A DNA stretch of 64,000 bases, from the NCBI RefSeq assembly GCF_900094595.1, contig NZ_FMAD01000001.1, forward strand, positions 558,001 to 622,000, written 5' to 3'. The DNA is from Cupriavidus alkaliphilus (GTDB lineage: Bacteria > Pseudomonadota > Gammaproteobacteria > Burkholderiales > Burkholderiaceae). Position 1 is the first letter of the stretch, and each line of letters opens with the position of its first letter. The notes under the pieces were generated by a model. The model saw only the letters and a program-made list of their open reading frames with translations, was not told the DNA's origin and searched no databases. The position numbers and the translations under genes were made by a program. Positions 21,220 to 30,322 of this stretch are shown here, piece after piece.

Positions 21220-22224
21220 TCAGATCCAGGGGAGCGGGGCGCTCGCAGGGTTCGCGGGTTGTGCGTCCAGGCGCCGGCGCAGGATGCGTTCGAAATGGGT
21301 CGGATCGTGCGGCTGCAGCATGTCGGCCTCGCGCGGCAGGTAGAAGTCCCACAGTCGCGATACCCAGAAGCGCAGCGCACCCGCGCGCAGCATGTCCTGC
21401 CAGTGCGCGGCCTCGGTCTCGGTCAGCGGCCTGACCGCATGATAAGCCCGCAGCAGCGCCTGCGCGCGTGCGGGGTCGAGTTCGCCGGTGGCCAGGTCGA
21501 TGCACCAGTCGTTGACGGTGACCGCGACGTCGAACAGCCATTTGTCCTGGCCGGCGAAGTAGAAATCGAAGAAGCCGCCCAGCCGGTGGCGGCCGCTGGC
21601 GTCTTCCTCGAACAGCGCGTTGTCGCGAAACAGGTCGCAGTGGCACGGGCCCTCGCCCAGGCTGGCGTACGCCGGGCTGGCGAAGAACGCCGCCTGGTGG
21701 GCGATTTCCCGCTGCAGCAGCGTGCGCTGGCCGGCATCGAGGAAAGGCAGGATCTCGCGCTCGGTCTGCTGCCACCACGGCAGGCTGCGCAGGTTGGGCT
21801 GGCGGCGCGGGTAATCGGCGCCGGCCAGGTGCATGCGCGCCAGCATGTCGCCGACTTCGGCGCAGTGCTGCGCGTCGGGCGCCAGCTGCGACGCGCCGGG
21901 CAGGCGCGTGACGATGGTGGCGGGCTTGCCCTTGAGCGGGCGCAGGATCTCGCCGTCGCGCGCCGGGATCGGCGCGGGCACGCGGATGCCGCGCCCGGCC
22001 AGGTGCGCCATCAGGTGCAGGTAATAGGGCAGCTGCGCGAACGACAGCCGCTCGAAGATGGTCAGCACGTACTGGCGCGTCTGGCCCTCGTGCTCCATGG
22101 TGAGGAAGAAATTGCTGTTCTCGATGCCCGAGGCGATGCCGCGCAGCTCGCGCACTTCGCCAAGGTCGAAATCCAGCAGCCAGCGTGCGATCTCGTCCTG
22201 CGAGACCGTGGTGAATACGGCCAT
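21220..22224 (-). CDS. thrB: Homoserine kinase (ThrB, aminoglycoside-phosphotransferase fold)
   Basis: 334 residues. The start [16 protein letters not shown], the glycine-rich [14 protein letters not shown] loop, the catalytic loop [12 protein letters not shown] and the metal-binding FFDFYFAG are those of the APH-fold homoserine kinase used by pseudomonads and beta-proteobacteria, unrelated to the GHMP-type E. coli ThrB. It phosphorylates homoserine with ATP in threonine synthesis. The neighbouring DUF2782 gene and polA recur next to thrB in pseudomonads, supporting orthology. Confidence 0.93.
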   Translation of the reverse strand: MAVFTTVSQDEIARWLLDFDLGEVRELRGIASGIENSNFFLTMEHEGQTRQYVLTIFERLSFAQLPYYLHLMAHLAGRGIRVPAPIPARDGEILRPLKGKPATIVTRLPGASQLAPDAQHCAEVGDMLARMHLAGADYPRRQPNLRSLPWWQQTEREILPFLDAGQRTLLQREIAHQAAFFASPAYASLGEGPCHCDLFRDNALFEEDASGRHRLGGFFDFYFAGQDKWLFDVAVTVNDWCIDLATGELDPARAQALLRAYHAVRPLTETEAAHWQDMLRAGALRFWVSRLWDFYLPREADMLQPHDPTHFERILRRRLDAQPANPASAPLPWI

Positions 22225-22353
22225 ACTCGTTGTGTGATGCGAATCGGAAAGCGGCGGGCGCCAGTTCCGGACAAAATCCGGGCCGCCGCCGCGGCATGAC
22301 TGCCGGAGGGCCGGCGCGGCCTGGCGCTCAGGCCAGGCCGTGGGTAAGCGGGT

Positions 22354-22788
22354 TCAGAACTTCAGGTTGACCGAAGGCACCCGGTTGACGTCGTGCTCGC
22401 GGATCTTGGGCGAGCTGTCTTCCGGCTTGCTCATCTCGTACCTGGTGCCGAAGCCCGACCTGACCTGGATGTCGGTGGCGCGTCCCTTGTCGCGGTATTC
22501 GCGCACCTGGGTGCCATCGCGCTCGTTCAGCTGGAAGCTCGGCTCGCGCGGCTGGTTCAGCTGCGACCTGGCGGCCGGGGCGATCGGCTGGTTGTTGATC
22601 TGGTTCAGTTCCTGCTGGGTCAGCGCATTGCTTTCCTGCGCGACGGCCCAGCCGGACGCCAGCGCCAGCGCGGCGGCCACTGCCGCGGCCAGGCCGGACA
22701 CGGGCCGCCTGGCAGGCGATTCAGGCTCGCCGGCCACGGCGGCGGCGCGCGTGGACCGGACCGGGCGGACGGGAGAAGGGGAGGTCAT
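22354..22788 (-). CDS. DUF2782-family exported protein
   Basis: 144 residues from the ATG at 22788, preceded by AGGAGCACCTG. A longer frame to 22857 is not supported. An N-terminal Arg/Pro-rich segment leads into a hydrophobic stretch (VSGLAAAVAAALALASGWAV) and an AQE junction, so a signal peptide or single anchor is likely. The C-terminal half (RDGTQVREYRDKGR through RVPSVNLKF) has the polar beta-rich look of DUF2782, whose members are encoded between polA and thrB in many Proteobacteria. Function is unknown; the conserved position is the main clue. It is 129 bases upstream of thrB on the same strand. Confidence 0.75.
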   Translation of the reverse strand: MTSPSPVRPVRSTRAAAVAGEPESPARRPVSGLAAAVAAALALASGWAVAQESNALTQQELNQINNQPIAPAARSQLNQPREPSFQLNERDGTQVREYRDKGRATDIQVRSGFGTRYEMSKPEDSSPKIREHDVNRVPSVNLKF

Positions 22789-23016
22789 CAGGTGCTCCTG
22801 TGCGGGCTGCGGCGCAAGCGGCACGCAGCGCCGCGGCATGCGGCGGTTGGACTGCAACCCGGCGGCGCCGGGCTTGGCAGACGGACAGGTTCCATTCTAG
22901 CAATTCCTGTCCCGCGCAGGCCGCCGCCGTGCCCCGCGGGGCACCTGCGCCACGGGGCCGGGTGGCGCATGCGTGGCCGCGGCGCCCCGGCGAGCCCAAA
23001 ACCCCGGGCTGTGGCC

Positions 23017-23964
23017 TTACAGGTAGAACATCTCTTCCTTCGGCGGGATCGGCTTGTCGCCGCCGCGCTGCTCGTAGTAGTCGTAGACCGCTTCCAGCAC
23101 TTCGTGCGGCTCGTCGACGATCTTCATCAGGTCCAGGTCGTGCTCGGCGATCAGGCCCATCGGCAGCAGCGTGAAGCGGAACCAGTCCAGCAGGCCCTTC
23201 CAGAAGCGGCTGCCGAACATGATCACCGGCACCGAGCGCGACTTGCCGGTCTGCACCAGCGTCAGCACCTCGGCCAGCTCGTCGAGCGTGCCGAAGCCGC
23301 CCGGCATCACGATAAAGGCGTCGGAATTCTTGACGAAGGTGACCTTGCGGGTGAAGAAGTGGCGAAAGCGCATGGCAATGTCCTGGTACGGATTGCCCTG
23401 CTGCTCGTGCGGCAGTTCGATGTTCAGGCCGACGCTGGCGGACTTGCCCGCGTGCGCACCCTTGTTGGCCGCTTCCATGATGCCGGGACCGCCGCCGGAG
23501 ATCACGGCAAAGCCCGCGTCCGAGAACAGCCGCGCGATCTCGATGGTGCGCTGGTAGTAGGGGGAGTCCTCGCGCAGGCGAGCGCTGCCGTAGATCGACA
23601 CCGCCGGGCGGATCTCGGACAGGTACTCGGTGGCCTCGATGAACTCTGCCATAATCGTGAACATTTGCCACGAGGCGCGCGCCTTCTTTGCGGTAGCGCG
23701 GTCTTCGTCGGCCAGCGCACGCAGGCTGGGGATCATCTTGCGCGGATTGGCGCGCGCCGCCGCCGCAGCAGCCTTTTCAGCAGCAACTTCAGGCGGATTG
23801 CCCGCAGCGGCGGCATCGGCCGCAGCGGCGATGGCCGCGGCGTGCTCGGAGGCAGCCTCCGGCGGGGGTTGTACGGTATCGCCGGAGATATCAGCAACAT
23901 CCGGGTCAGCAAGGGGGGCGGTCGAGGCACCGCCTGCAGCGGCACCAGTCAATTTTGAGTCCAT
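23017..23964 (-). CDS. LOG-family (TIGR00730) Rossmann-fold protein
   Basis: 315 residues. The core begins about residue 77 (MIPSLRALADEDRATAKKARASW) and contains VISGGGPGIMEAANKGA and the family motif MPGGFGTLDELAEVLTLVQT. Related LOG proteins are cytokinin-riboside phosphoribohydrolases or nucleotide hydrolases often misnamed lysine decarboxylases. This long form has not been assigned a substrate here. The first about 75 residues are Ala/Glu-rich and probably disordered; an alternative start at Met77 (23736) would remove them. The ATG at 23964 overlaps the possible polA start on the other strand. Confidence 0.8.
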   Translation of the reverse strand: MDSKLTGAAAGGASTAPLADPDVADISGDTVQPPPEAASEHAAAIAAAADAAAAGNPPEVAAEKAAAAAARANPRKMIPSLRALADEDRATAKKARASWQMFTIMAEFIEATEYLSEIRPAVSIYGSARLREDSPYYQRTIEIARLFSDAGFAVISGGGPGIMEAANKGAHAGKSASVGLNIELPHEQQGNPYQDIAMRFRHFFTRKVTFVKNSDAFIVMPGGFGTLDELAEVLTLVQTGKSRSVPVIMFGSRFWKGLLDWFRFTLLPMGLIAEHDLDLMKIVDEPHEVLEAVYDYYEQRGGDKPIPPKEEMFYL

Positions 23965-23968
23965 GGGA

Positions 23969-26788
23969 ATGTCGGATAGTCCAAAAACACTCTTGCTCGT
24001 CGATGGATCGAGCTATCTGTATCGCGCTTATCACGCTTTGCCGGACCTGAGGAATGGGGAGGGTCTGCCCACAGGGGCAATCTACGGCATGATCAACATG
24101 CTGCGCAAGTTGCGCAACGACTACCCGGCAGAGTATAGCGCCTGCGTGTTCGACGCCAAGGGCAAGACCTTCCGCGACGACCTGTATCCGGCCTACAAGG
24201 AGCACCGCCCGTCGATGCCCGAGGACCTGGCGCGCCAGATCGAGCCGATCCACGAGGCCGTGCGCGCGTTGGGCTGGCCGATCGTGGTGGTCGACGGCGT
24301 CGAGGCCGACGACGTGATCGGCACATTGTCGCGCCAGGCCATGGAGCAGGGCGTGCGCACGGTGGTGTCCACCGGCGACAAGGACCTGGCCCAGCTGGTC
24401 AACGAGCAGGTCACGCTGGTCAATACCATGAGCGGCGAAGTGCTCGATCCTCCCGGCGTGGTGGCCAAGTTCGGCGTGCCGCCGGAGCGCATCATCGACT
24501 ATCTGTCGCTGATCGGCGATGCCGTCGACAACGTGCCTGGCGTGCCCAAGGTCGGCCCCAAGACCGCAGTCAAATGGCTGGCCGAGCATGGCTCGCTCGA
24601 TGGCGTGATGGCGGCCGCGCCCGGCATCAAGGGCGTGGTCGGCGAGAACCTGCGCAACACGCTGGAATGGCTGCCGATGGCGCGCCGCCTGGTGACGGTC
24701 AAGACCGACTGCGACCTGAGCAAGTCGGTTGCCGATTTCCACGCGCTGCGCGAGACCGGCGAGGACAAGGAACAGCTGGTGGCGTTCTTCCAGCGCTATG
24801 GCTTCAAGACCTGGCTGCGCGAGGCCACCGGCGAAAGCCTGCCCGATGCGCGTGCCCAGGCCCGCGCCCGTGCCGCGGCCAGCGCGCCCGCGCAGGGCGG
24901 CCTGTTCGACGCGCCGGCGCCGTCGACGGACGCCGGCGCGGCCCCGGCCGAGGACGCCGCGCCCACCGAGATCCGCTACGAGACCGTCACCACCGCGGGC
25001 ATGCTGGAAGACTGGCTGCGGCGCATCGAGTCCGCGCCGCTGGTGGCGATCGATACCGAGACCACGTCGCTCGATCCGATGCAGGCGCAGCTGGTCGGCA
25101 TCTCGCTGTCGGCGGCGCCGGGCGAGGCCTGCTATATCCCGGTGGCGCACCGCGGCCCTGACGTGGCCGGCCTGCCCGAGCACGGCCAGCTGGCGCGCGA
25201 GCTCGTGCTGGAGCGCATGCGGGCCTGGCTGGAAGATGCCAGCCGCCCCAAGCTCGGCCAGAACCTGAAGTACGACGTCCATGTGTTCGCCAACCATGGC
25301 ATCAAGCTGCGCGGCATTGCACACGACACCATGCTGCAGAGCTACGTGCTGGCCTCGCACCGCAACCACGGCATGGACAGCCTGGCCGAGCGCCTGCTGA
25401 GCCTGAAGACCATCACCTATGAAGAGGTGTGCGGCAAGGGCGCGAGCCAGATCGGCTTCGACCAGATCGACCTGGCCCGCGCCACCGAATACGCCGCCGA
25501 GGACGCCGACGTGACCCTGCGCCTGCATCGCAGGATGTTCCCGCAGGTCGAGGCCGCGGCCGGGCTGCGCCGGGTCTATGAAGAGATCGAGATGCCGGTC
25601 TCGGTGGTGCTGCAGAAGGTCGAGCGCAACGGCGTGCTGATCGACGCCGAACGGCTGGCCGCGCAGAGCGCCGAGCTGGGCCAGCGCATGCTGGCGCTGG
25701 AGCAGTCGGCCTACGAGGCCGCGGGCCAGCCGTTCAACCTGGGTTCGCCCAAGCAGATCGGCGAGATCCTGTTCAACCAGATGAAGCTGCCGGTGGTGAA
25801 GAAGACCGCCAGCGGCGCGCCCTCGACCGACGAAGAGGTGCTGCAGAAGCTGGCCGAGGATTACCCGCTGCCCAAGCTGCTGCTGGATTACCGCGGCCTG
25901 TCCAAGCTCAAGTCCACCTACACCGACAAGCTGCCGAAGATGGTCAACCCGCAGACCGGGCGCGTGCACACCAGCTACGGCCAGGCCACCGCGGTGACCG
26001 GGCGGCTGGCGTCGACCGAGCCCAACCTGCAGAACATCCCGGTGCGCACCGAGGAAGGCCGCCGCATCCGCGAGGCCTTTATCGCCGAGCCGGGCAGCGT
26101 GATCGTGTCGGCCGACTATTCGCAGATCGAGCTGCGCATCATGGCCCATATCTCGGGCGACGAGAACCTGCTGCGCGCCTTTGCCAACGGCGAGGACATC
26201 CACCGCGCCACCGCCGCGGAGATCTTCGGCGTCGAGCGCGAGGCCGTCAGCAGCGAGCAGCGCCGCTACGCCAAGGTGATCAACTTCGGCCTGATCTACG
26301 GCATGAGCGCGTTCGGGCTGGCCAGCAACCTGGGCATCGAGCGCGAGGCCGCCAAGCACTACATCGACCGCTACTTCATGCGCTATCCGGGCGTGGCGCA
26401 CTACATGGAAGAGACGCGCCAGACCGCGCGCGAGCAGGGCTATGTCGAGACCGTGTTCGGCCGGCGCCTGTGGCTGCCCGATATCAACGGCGGCAGCGGC
26501 CCGCGCCGCCAGGCCGCGGAGCGCGCCGCCATCAACGCGCCGATGCAGGGCACCGCGGCCGACCTGATCAAGCTGTCGATGATCGCAGTGCAAGACTGGC
26601 TGGAGCGCGACGGCCTGCAGACCCGCCAGATCATGCAGGTGCACGATGAACTGGTGCTGGAAGTGCCCGAGCACGAGCTGGAGCTGGTCAAGGCGCGCCT
26701 GCCTGAGTTGATGTGCACGGTGACCGAGTTGCGCGTGCCGCTGGTGGCGGAAGTCGGCAGCGGCGCCAACTGGGAAGAAGCGCACTGA
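23969..26788 (+). CDS. polA: DNA polymerase I
   Basis: 939 residues from the ATG at 23969 (an in-frame ATG at 23963 adds two residues). Domains in order are the 5'-3' exonuclease (LLLVDGSSYLYRAYHAL, FDAKGKTFRDDLYPAYK, VSTGDKDLAQLV); an active-looking 3'-5' proofreading domain with Exo I AIDTETTSLD, Exo II NLKYDVHVF and Exo III YAAEDADV; and the polymerase domain with motif A SADYSQIELR, motif B RRYAKVINFGLIYGMSAFG and motif C QVHDELVLEVP. A Pro/Ala linker (about 290-330) joins the first two. It fills gaps and removes RNA primers. There is no intergenic space to the divergent LOG-family gene. Confidence 0.96.
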   Translation: MSDSPKTLLLVDGSSYLYRAYHALPDLRNGEGLPTGAIYGMINMLRKLRNDYPAEYSACVFDAKGKTFRDDLYPAYKEHRPSMPEDLARQIEPIHEAVRALGWPIVVVDGVEADDVIGTLSRQAMEQGVRTVVSTGDKDLAQLVNEQVTLVNTMSGEVLDPPGVVAKFGVPPERIIDYLSLIGDAVDNVPGVPKVGPKTAVKWLAEHGSLDGVMAAAPGIKGVVGENLRNTLEWLPMARRLVTVKTDCDLSKSVADFHALRETGEDKEQLVAFFQRYGFKTWLREATGESLPDARAQARARAAASAPAQGGLFDAPAPSTDAGAAPAEDAAPTEIRYETVTTAGMLEDWLRRIESAPLVAIDTETTSLDPMQAQLVGISLSAAPGEACYIPVAHRGPDVAGLPEHGQLARELVLERMRAWLEDASRPKLGQNLKYDVHVFANHGIKLRGIAHDTMLQSYVLASHRNHGMDSLAERLLSLKTITYEEVCGKGASQIGFDQIDLARATEYAAEDADVTLRLHRRMFPQVEAAAGLRRVYEEIEMPVSVVLQKVERNGVLIDAERLAAQSAELGQRMLALEQSAYEAAGQPFNLGSPKQIGEILFNQMKLPVVKKTASGAPSTDEEVLQKLAEDYPLPKLLLDYRGLSKLKSTYTDKLPKMVNPQTGRVHTSYGQATAVTGRLASTEPNLQNIPVRTEEGRRIREAFIAEPGSVIVSADYSQIELRIMAHISGDENLLRAFANGEDIHRATAAEIFGVEREAVSSEQRRYAKVINFGLIYGMSAFGLASNLGIEREAAKHYIDRYFMRYPGVAHYMEETRQTAREQGYVETVFGRRLWLPDINGGSGPRRQAAERAAINAPMQGTAADLIKLSMIAVQDWLERDGLQTRQIMQVHDELVLEVPEHELELVKARLPELMCTVTELRVPLVAEVGSGANWEEAH

Positions 26789-26958
26789 AGCCTGCCCTGG
26801 CGAGCCGGCGTCCCGGCCGGCTCGCTGCCCCCCTGCGTGGTGGTATCGAATGAAGCGACTGCTGAGTCAGCGTGCGGCGCTTGCCAGCCATGCTGCAATG
26901 CAGCAGACTGTGGCAAACGCCTCAGGCAAAGCATTTACAAAAACGCAGCAGGTAGACC

Positions 26959-28284
26959 ATGACAGAAACAAGGACGCACCGCATCGTCGTCGTCGGCGGC
27001 GGAGCAGGGGGGCTGGAACTGGTAACGAAGCTGGGCGACAAGCTCGGCCGCAAGGGCGCGGCGCAGGTGGTGCTGGTGGACCGCCTGCCCACCCATATCT
27101 GGAAGCCGCTGCTGCATGAAGTCGCCGCCGGCAGCATGGATCCCAACACCCATCAGCTCGAATACGCGGCGCAGGCGCGCTGGCATCATTTCGAGTTCCA
27201 GCAGGGCGAGCTGACCGGCATCGACCGCGCCCGCAAGACCCTCTCTGTGTCGGCCTGCGTCGACCAGGACGGCGCCGAGCTGCTGCCCGCGCGCGAACTG
27301 CCGTATGACACGCTGGTGCTGGCGATCGGCTGCGTCACGCATTTCTTCGGCGTGCCGGGCGCCGCCGAGCACGCCATTGCGCTGGACACCGTGGCCCAGG
27401 CCGAGCGCTTCCGCAAGCGGCTGATCGCGGCCTGCGTGCGCGCCCAGAACGGGCGCGGCCGCGTGGACGGGGACGGGCGGCCGCGCGTGGACGTGGCCAT
27501 CATCGGCGCCGGCGCTACCGGCGTCGAGCTGTCGGCGGAGCTGCGCAACACCGCGCACGTGCTCAGCGCCTATGGCCTGCACCGGCTCGACCCCCGCCGC
27601 GACGTGCGCATCCACGTGATCGAGGCCGGTCCGCGCATCCTGCCGGCGCTGTCCGAACGGGTCTCGGCCGAGACCGCCAAGCTGCTCAGGAAGCTGGATG
27701 TCGACGTCTTCACCAGCGAGCGCGTGACCGAAGTCACGCCGCAGGCCGTGCTGACCGCCAGCGGCAAGACCATCGACGCCGACCTGACGGTGTGGGCCGC
27801 CGGCATCACCGCGCCCGCGGTGCTGGGCAGCCTGGGCCTGCCGGTCAGCCGCCAGGGCCAGATCGTGGTCGGGCCGACGCTGCAGAGCGAGGGCGATCCG
27901 GACATCTTCGCCTTTGGCGATTGCGCCAGCTGCCCGTGGCCCGAGAAGCAGACCGCGGTGCCGCCGCGCGCGCAGGCCGCGCACCAGCAGGCCACCTTCC
28001 TCTACGAGGCGCTGTGCGCGCGGCTGGCGGGGCGGCCGCTGCCGCAGTTTGCCTTCAAGGACTTCGGCTCGCTGGTGTCGCTCGGGCATTTCAGCGCGGT
28101 GGGCAGCCTGATGGGCGGGCTGATCGGCGGCTCGATGTTTATCGAAGGGCTGATGGCGCGCTTCATGTACACGTCGCTGTACCGGATGCACGTGATGGCG
28201 CTGCACGGCGCGGTGGGGATGGCGCTGGACACCGTCTCGCACTGGCTGCGCAGCAAGACCAGTCCGCGCGTCAAGCTGCACTGA
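26959..28284 (+). CDS. ndh: Type II NADH dehydrogenase (NDH-2)
   Basis: 441 residues. A two-dinucleotide-binding-domain flavoprotein: N-terminal FAD motif IVVVGGGAGGLELVTKLG, a second NADH motif VAIIGAGATGVELSAELR, and the late FAD contact IFAFGDCASCP, followed by QAAHQQATFLYEAL, typical of NDH-2. The C-terminal hydrophobic/amphipathic region (SLMGGLIGGSMFIEGLMARF) anchors it to the inner membrane. It passes electrons from NADH to quinone without proton pumping. It lies 170 bases after polA, with a hairpin but no T-tract between them. Confidence 0.9.
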   Translation: MTETRTHRIVVVGGGAGGLELVTKLGDKLGRKGAAQVVLVDRLPTHIWKPLLHEVAAGSMDPNTHQLEYAAQARWHHFEFQQGELTGIDRARKTLSVSACVDQDGAELLPARELPYDTLVLAIGCVTHFFGVPGAAEHAIALDTVAQAERFRKRLIAACVRAQNGRGRVDGDGRPRVDVAIIGAGATGVELSAELRNTAHVLSAYGLHRLDPRRDVRIHVIEAGPRILPALSERVSAETAKLLRKLDVDVFTSERVTEVTPQAVLTASGKTIDADLTVWAAGITAPAVLGSLGLPVSRQGQIVVGPTLQSEGDPDIFAFGDCASCPWPEKQTAVPPRAQAAHQQATFLYEALCARLAGRPLPQFAFKDFGSLVSLGHFSAVGSLMGGLIGGSMFIEGLMARFMYTSLYRMHVMALHGAVGMALDTVSHWLRSKTSPRVKLH

Positions 28285-28360
28285 CGCATGGCCCGGGGCC
28301 CCCCGCTTGCGGGTGGGGGCGCCGGCGGGCCTGCGTCGCCATGTTTTCTCCATGTCTGCT

Positions 28361-28366
28361 TAAAAT
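28361..28366 (+). promoter_or_regulatory. -10 element for the dienelactone hydrolase gene
   Basis: TAAAAT lies 53 bases upstream of the ATG at 28419, in the 134-base gap after ndh. No clear -35 is seen. Confidence 0.4.
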
Positions 28367-28418
28367 CGGGCGCGGGCGCCGCGTGGCGGCCCAGCCACCA
28401 ACGATCCTGGAGACAAGC

Positions 28419-29297
28419 ATGCTCAAACCAGAAGTGGACAGCCTGGTCCCCGGCCAGACCTTCGACCGCCGCGGCTTCGTCAAGACCGCGCTGGGATCCG
28501 CCTTTGCGGTTGCGGCCTTGCCGGTGATGGCCCAGCAGGCGATCAAGACCGATTTTTCCGGCCTGAACGCGGGCGAGGTCACGATTCCGTCGGGCGGCTT
28601 CAGCATGCCGGCCTACCGCGCCCAGCCGGAAGGGAAGAAAAACCTGCCGGTGGTGCTCGTAATCAGCGAGATCTTCGGTGTGCACGAGCATATCGCCGAC
28701 GTGTGCCGGCGCTTCGCCAAGCTGGGCTACCTGGCGATCGCGCCCGAACTGTTCGCGCGCCAGGGCGATCCGCAGAGCTTCGGCACGATCCAGGAACTGC
28801 AGCGCGAGGTGATCGCCAAGGTGCCCGACGCGCAGGTGATGGGCGACCTCGATGCCGCCGTGGCCTGGGCCGGCGCCAATGGCGGCGACGTCTCGCGCCT
28901 GGCCATCACCGGGTTTTGCTGGGGCGGCCGCATGACCTGGCTCTACGCCGCGCACAGCCAGCGCCTGAAGGCCGGCGTGGCCTGGTACGGCCAGCTGGCG
29001 CCCGAGCCGACGCCGATCAAGCCGAAAAACCCCATCGACCTGGTCGGCCAGCTCCATGCGCCGGTGCTCGGCTTGTACGGCGGCAAGGACACCGGCATCC
29101 CGCTGGAGCAGGTGGACCGGATGAAGGCCGCGCTGGCGTCGTCGTCCGATCCGGACGCCAAAAAGTCGCGCTTTATCGTCTATCCCGAGTCCGGCCACGC
29201 CTTCCATGCCGACTACCGGCCCAGCTACCGCGAGGCCGATGCCAGGGACGGCTGGCAGAAGTGCCTGGACTGGTTCCGGCAGAACGGCGTCGCCTGA
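28419..29297 (+). CDS. Dienelactone hydrolase-family protein with Tat signal
   Basis: 292 residues from the ATG at 28419 with CTGGAGA upstream. The N-terminus contains a twin-arginine motif (DRRGFVKTALG) and a hydrophobic core ending AALPVMAQQA, so export of the folded protein is predicted. The mature part is an alpha/beta hydrolase of the dienelactone type, with the nucleophile Cys in ITGFCWGGRM, Asp in YGGKDTG and His in ESGHAFHADY. Cytoplasmic relatives open dienelactone in chlorocatechol breakdown. A Tat-exported form with no aromatic-degradation genes nearby suggests a different ester or lactone substrate in the periplasm. Confidence 0.85.
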   Translation: MLKPEVDSLVPGQTFDRRGFVKTALGSAFAVAALPVMAQQAIKTDFSGLNAGEVTIPSGGFSMPAYRAQPEGKKNLPVVLVISEIFGVHEHIADVCRRFAKLGYLAIAPELFARQGDPQSFGTIQELQREVIAKVPDAQVMGDLDAAVAWAGANGGDVSRLAITGFCWGGRMTWLYAAHSQRLKAGVAWYGQLAPEPTPIKPKNPIDLVGQLHAPVLGLYGGKDTGIPLEQVDRMKAALASSSDPDAKKSRFIVYPESGHAFHADYRPSYREADARDGWQKCLDWFRQNGVA

Positions 29298-29337
29298 CCT
29301 GGCAATCGCCCTCGCCCGTGGGGCGCCGACGGCAGGA

Positions 29338-29365
29338 TTGCAAAGTCCCGGCGGATACGTACAAT
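29338..29365 (+). promoter_or_regulatory. Promoter of the ZIP transporter gene
   Basis: -35 TTGCAA (29338-29343) and -10 TACAAT (29360-29365) are separated by 16 bp, the best-formed sigma-70-like promoter in the window. The predicted start of transcription is near 29372. Confidence 0.6.
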
Positions 29366-29382
29366 GCGGCCTTTGAGTTATT

Positions 29383-29395
29383 GCAACATTGTTGC
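29383..29395. promoter_or_regulatory. Palindrome in the ZIP gene leader (candidate metal-regulator operator)
   Basis: GCAACA-T-TGTTGC is a perfect 6+1+6 palindrome located about 10-25 bases after the predicted transcription start. A metalloregulator such as a Zur- or MerR-type protein could bind there; the sequence alone does not say which. Confidence 0.45.
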
Positions 29396-29412
29396 GTTTG
29401 CCGCCCGGCGCG

Positions 29413-30309
29413 ATGCGGGCGGAACGGCGGCGCCGCCCGGCACCGCCACCCCGGGAGCCCATCATCCATTCGACGCTTTTGTACATCCTGCTCGCCGCCA
29501 CGATCTCGGGCGTGGGCAGCATCTTCGGGGCGGCGCTGCTGTCGCTGACGGTGGCGTCCCGCGTGGTCGAGCGCATGGTGAGCTTCTCGGTGGGGGTGCT
29601 GCTGGCCACCGCGCTGCTGCATTCGCTGCCCGAGGCGTTCGAGTCCGGCGCCGATCCGCGCGCGCTGTTCGGCACCTTGCTGGCCGGGCTGCTGGGTTTC
29701 TTCCTGCTGGAAAAGCTTTCGCTGCTGCGCCATTCGCACCATCACGAGGGCGACGGGCACCACCACCACCACGGCCATGACCGCGAGGAAGCGGGCCGCA
29801 GCGGCCTGACCATCCTGGTCGGCGACACCTTCCACAACTTTGCCGACGGCATCGTGATCGCGGCGGCGTTCCTGGCCGACCCGCATATCGGCGTGGTCAC
29901 CGCGCTGGCGATCGCGGCGCACGAGATCCCGCAGGAGGTGGGCGACTTTATCGTGCTGCTCAACGCCGGCTTCTCCAAGGCGCGCGCCTTTGCCTTCAAC
30001 CTGCTGTCGAGCCTGGCGGCGATCGCCGGCGGGGTGGTCGGATACTTCCTGCTCGACCAGTTGAGCGGGTGGATTCCGTACGTGCTGGTGATCGCGGCCA
30101 GCAGCTTTATCTATATCGCCGTCAGCGACCTGATGCCGCAGATGCAGCGCAAGCCGCGCTGGCGCGAGTCGGCGATCCAGGTGGTGCTGGTGGCCGCGGG
30201 CATCGCCGCCATCGTCTACATCACCAACGGCGTGCACGAGCGCCACAGCCATGGCGGGCACGGCAACGACGGCCACGGCCACGCCGCGCCCGTCGCGTCG
30301 TCACGCTAG
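29413..30309 (+). CDS. ZIP-family divalent metal transporter
   Basis: 298 residues if the ATG at 29413 is used. Eight membrane segments with the ZIP metal-binding helices GDTFHNFADGIVIA and AIAAHEIPQEVGDF, and a His-rich cytoplasmic loop (HSHHHEGDGHHHHHGHD, about residues 107-123), identify a ZIP transporter for zinc or another divalent metal. A second His-rich tail follows the last helix. The start is uncertain: TTG at 29389 is inside a palindrome, ATG 29413 has no good ribosome-binding site, and GGGAG at 29453 precedes ATC codons at 29461/29464 just before the first helix. It converges on the sulfurtransferase gene with 13 bases between them. Confidence 0.88.
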   Translation: MRAERRRRPAPPPREPIIHSTLLYILLAATISGVGSIFGAALLSLTVASRVVERMVSFSVGVLLATALLHSLPEAFESGADPRALFGTLLAGLLGFFLLEKLSLLRHSHHHEGDGHHHHHGHDREEAGRSGLTILVGDTFHNFADGIVIAAAFLADPHIGVVTALAIAAHEIPQEVGDFIVLLNAGFSKARAFAFNLLSSLAAIAGGVVGYFLLDQLSGWIPYVLVIAASSFIYIAVSDLMPQMQRKPRWRESAIQVVLVAAGIAAIVYITNGVHERHSHGGHGNDGHGHAAPVASSR

Positions 30310-30322
30310 CCGGCTAGGCGGC

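Noticed and set aside
20408..22297. 629-residue fusion of a kinase-like region and a membrane protein
   Set aside because: The upstream part is a shadow frame of thrB; the real gene starts at 21214.
26800..26825. Terminator after polA
   Set aside because: A 10-bp GC hairpin is present, but it has no T-tract, so it is not listed as a terminator.
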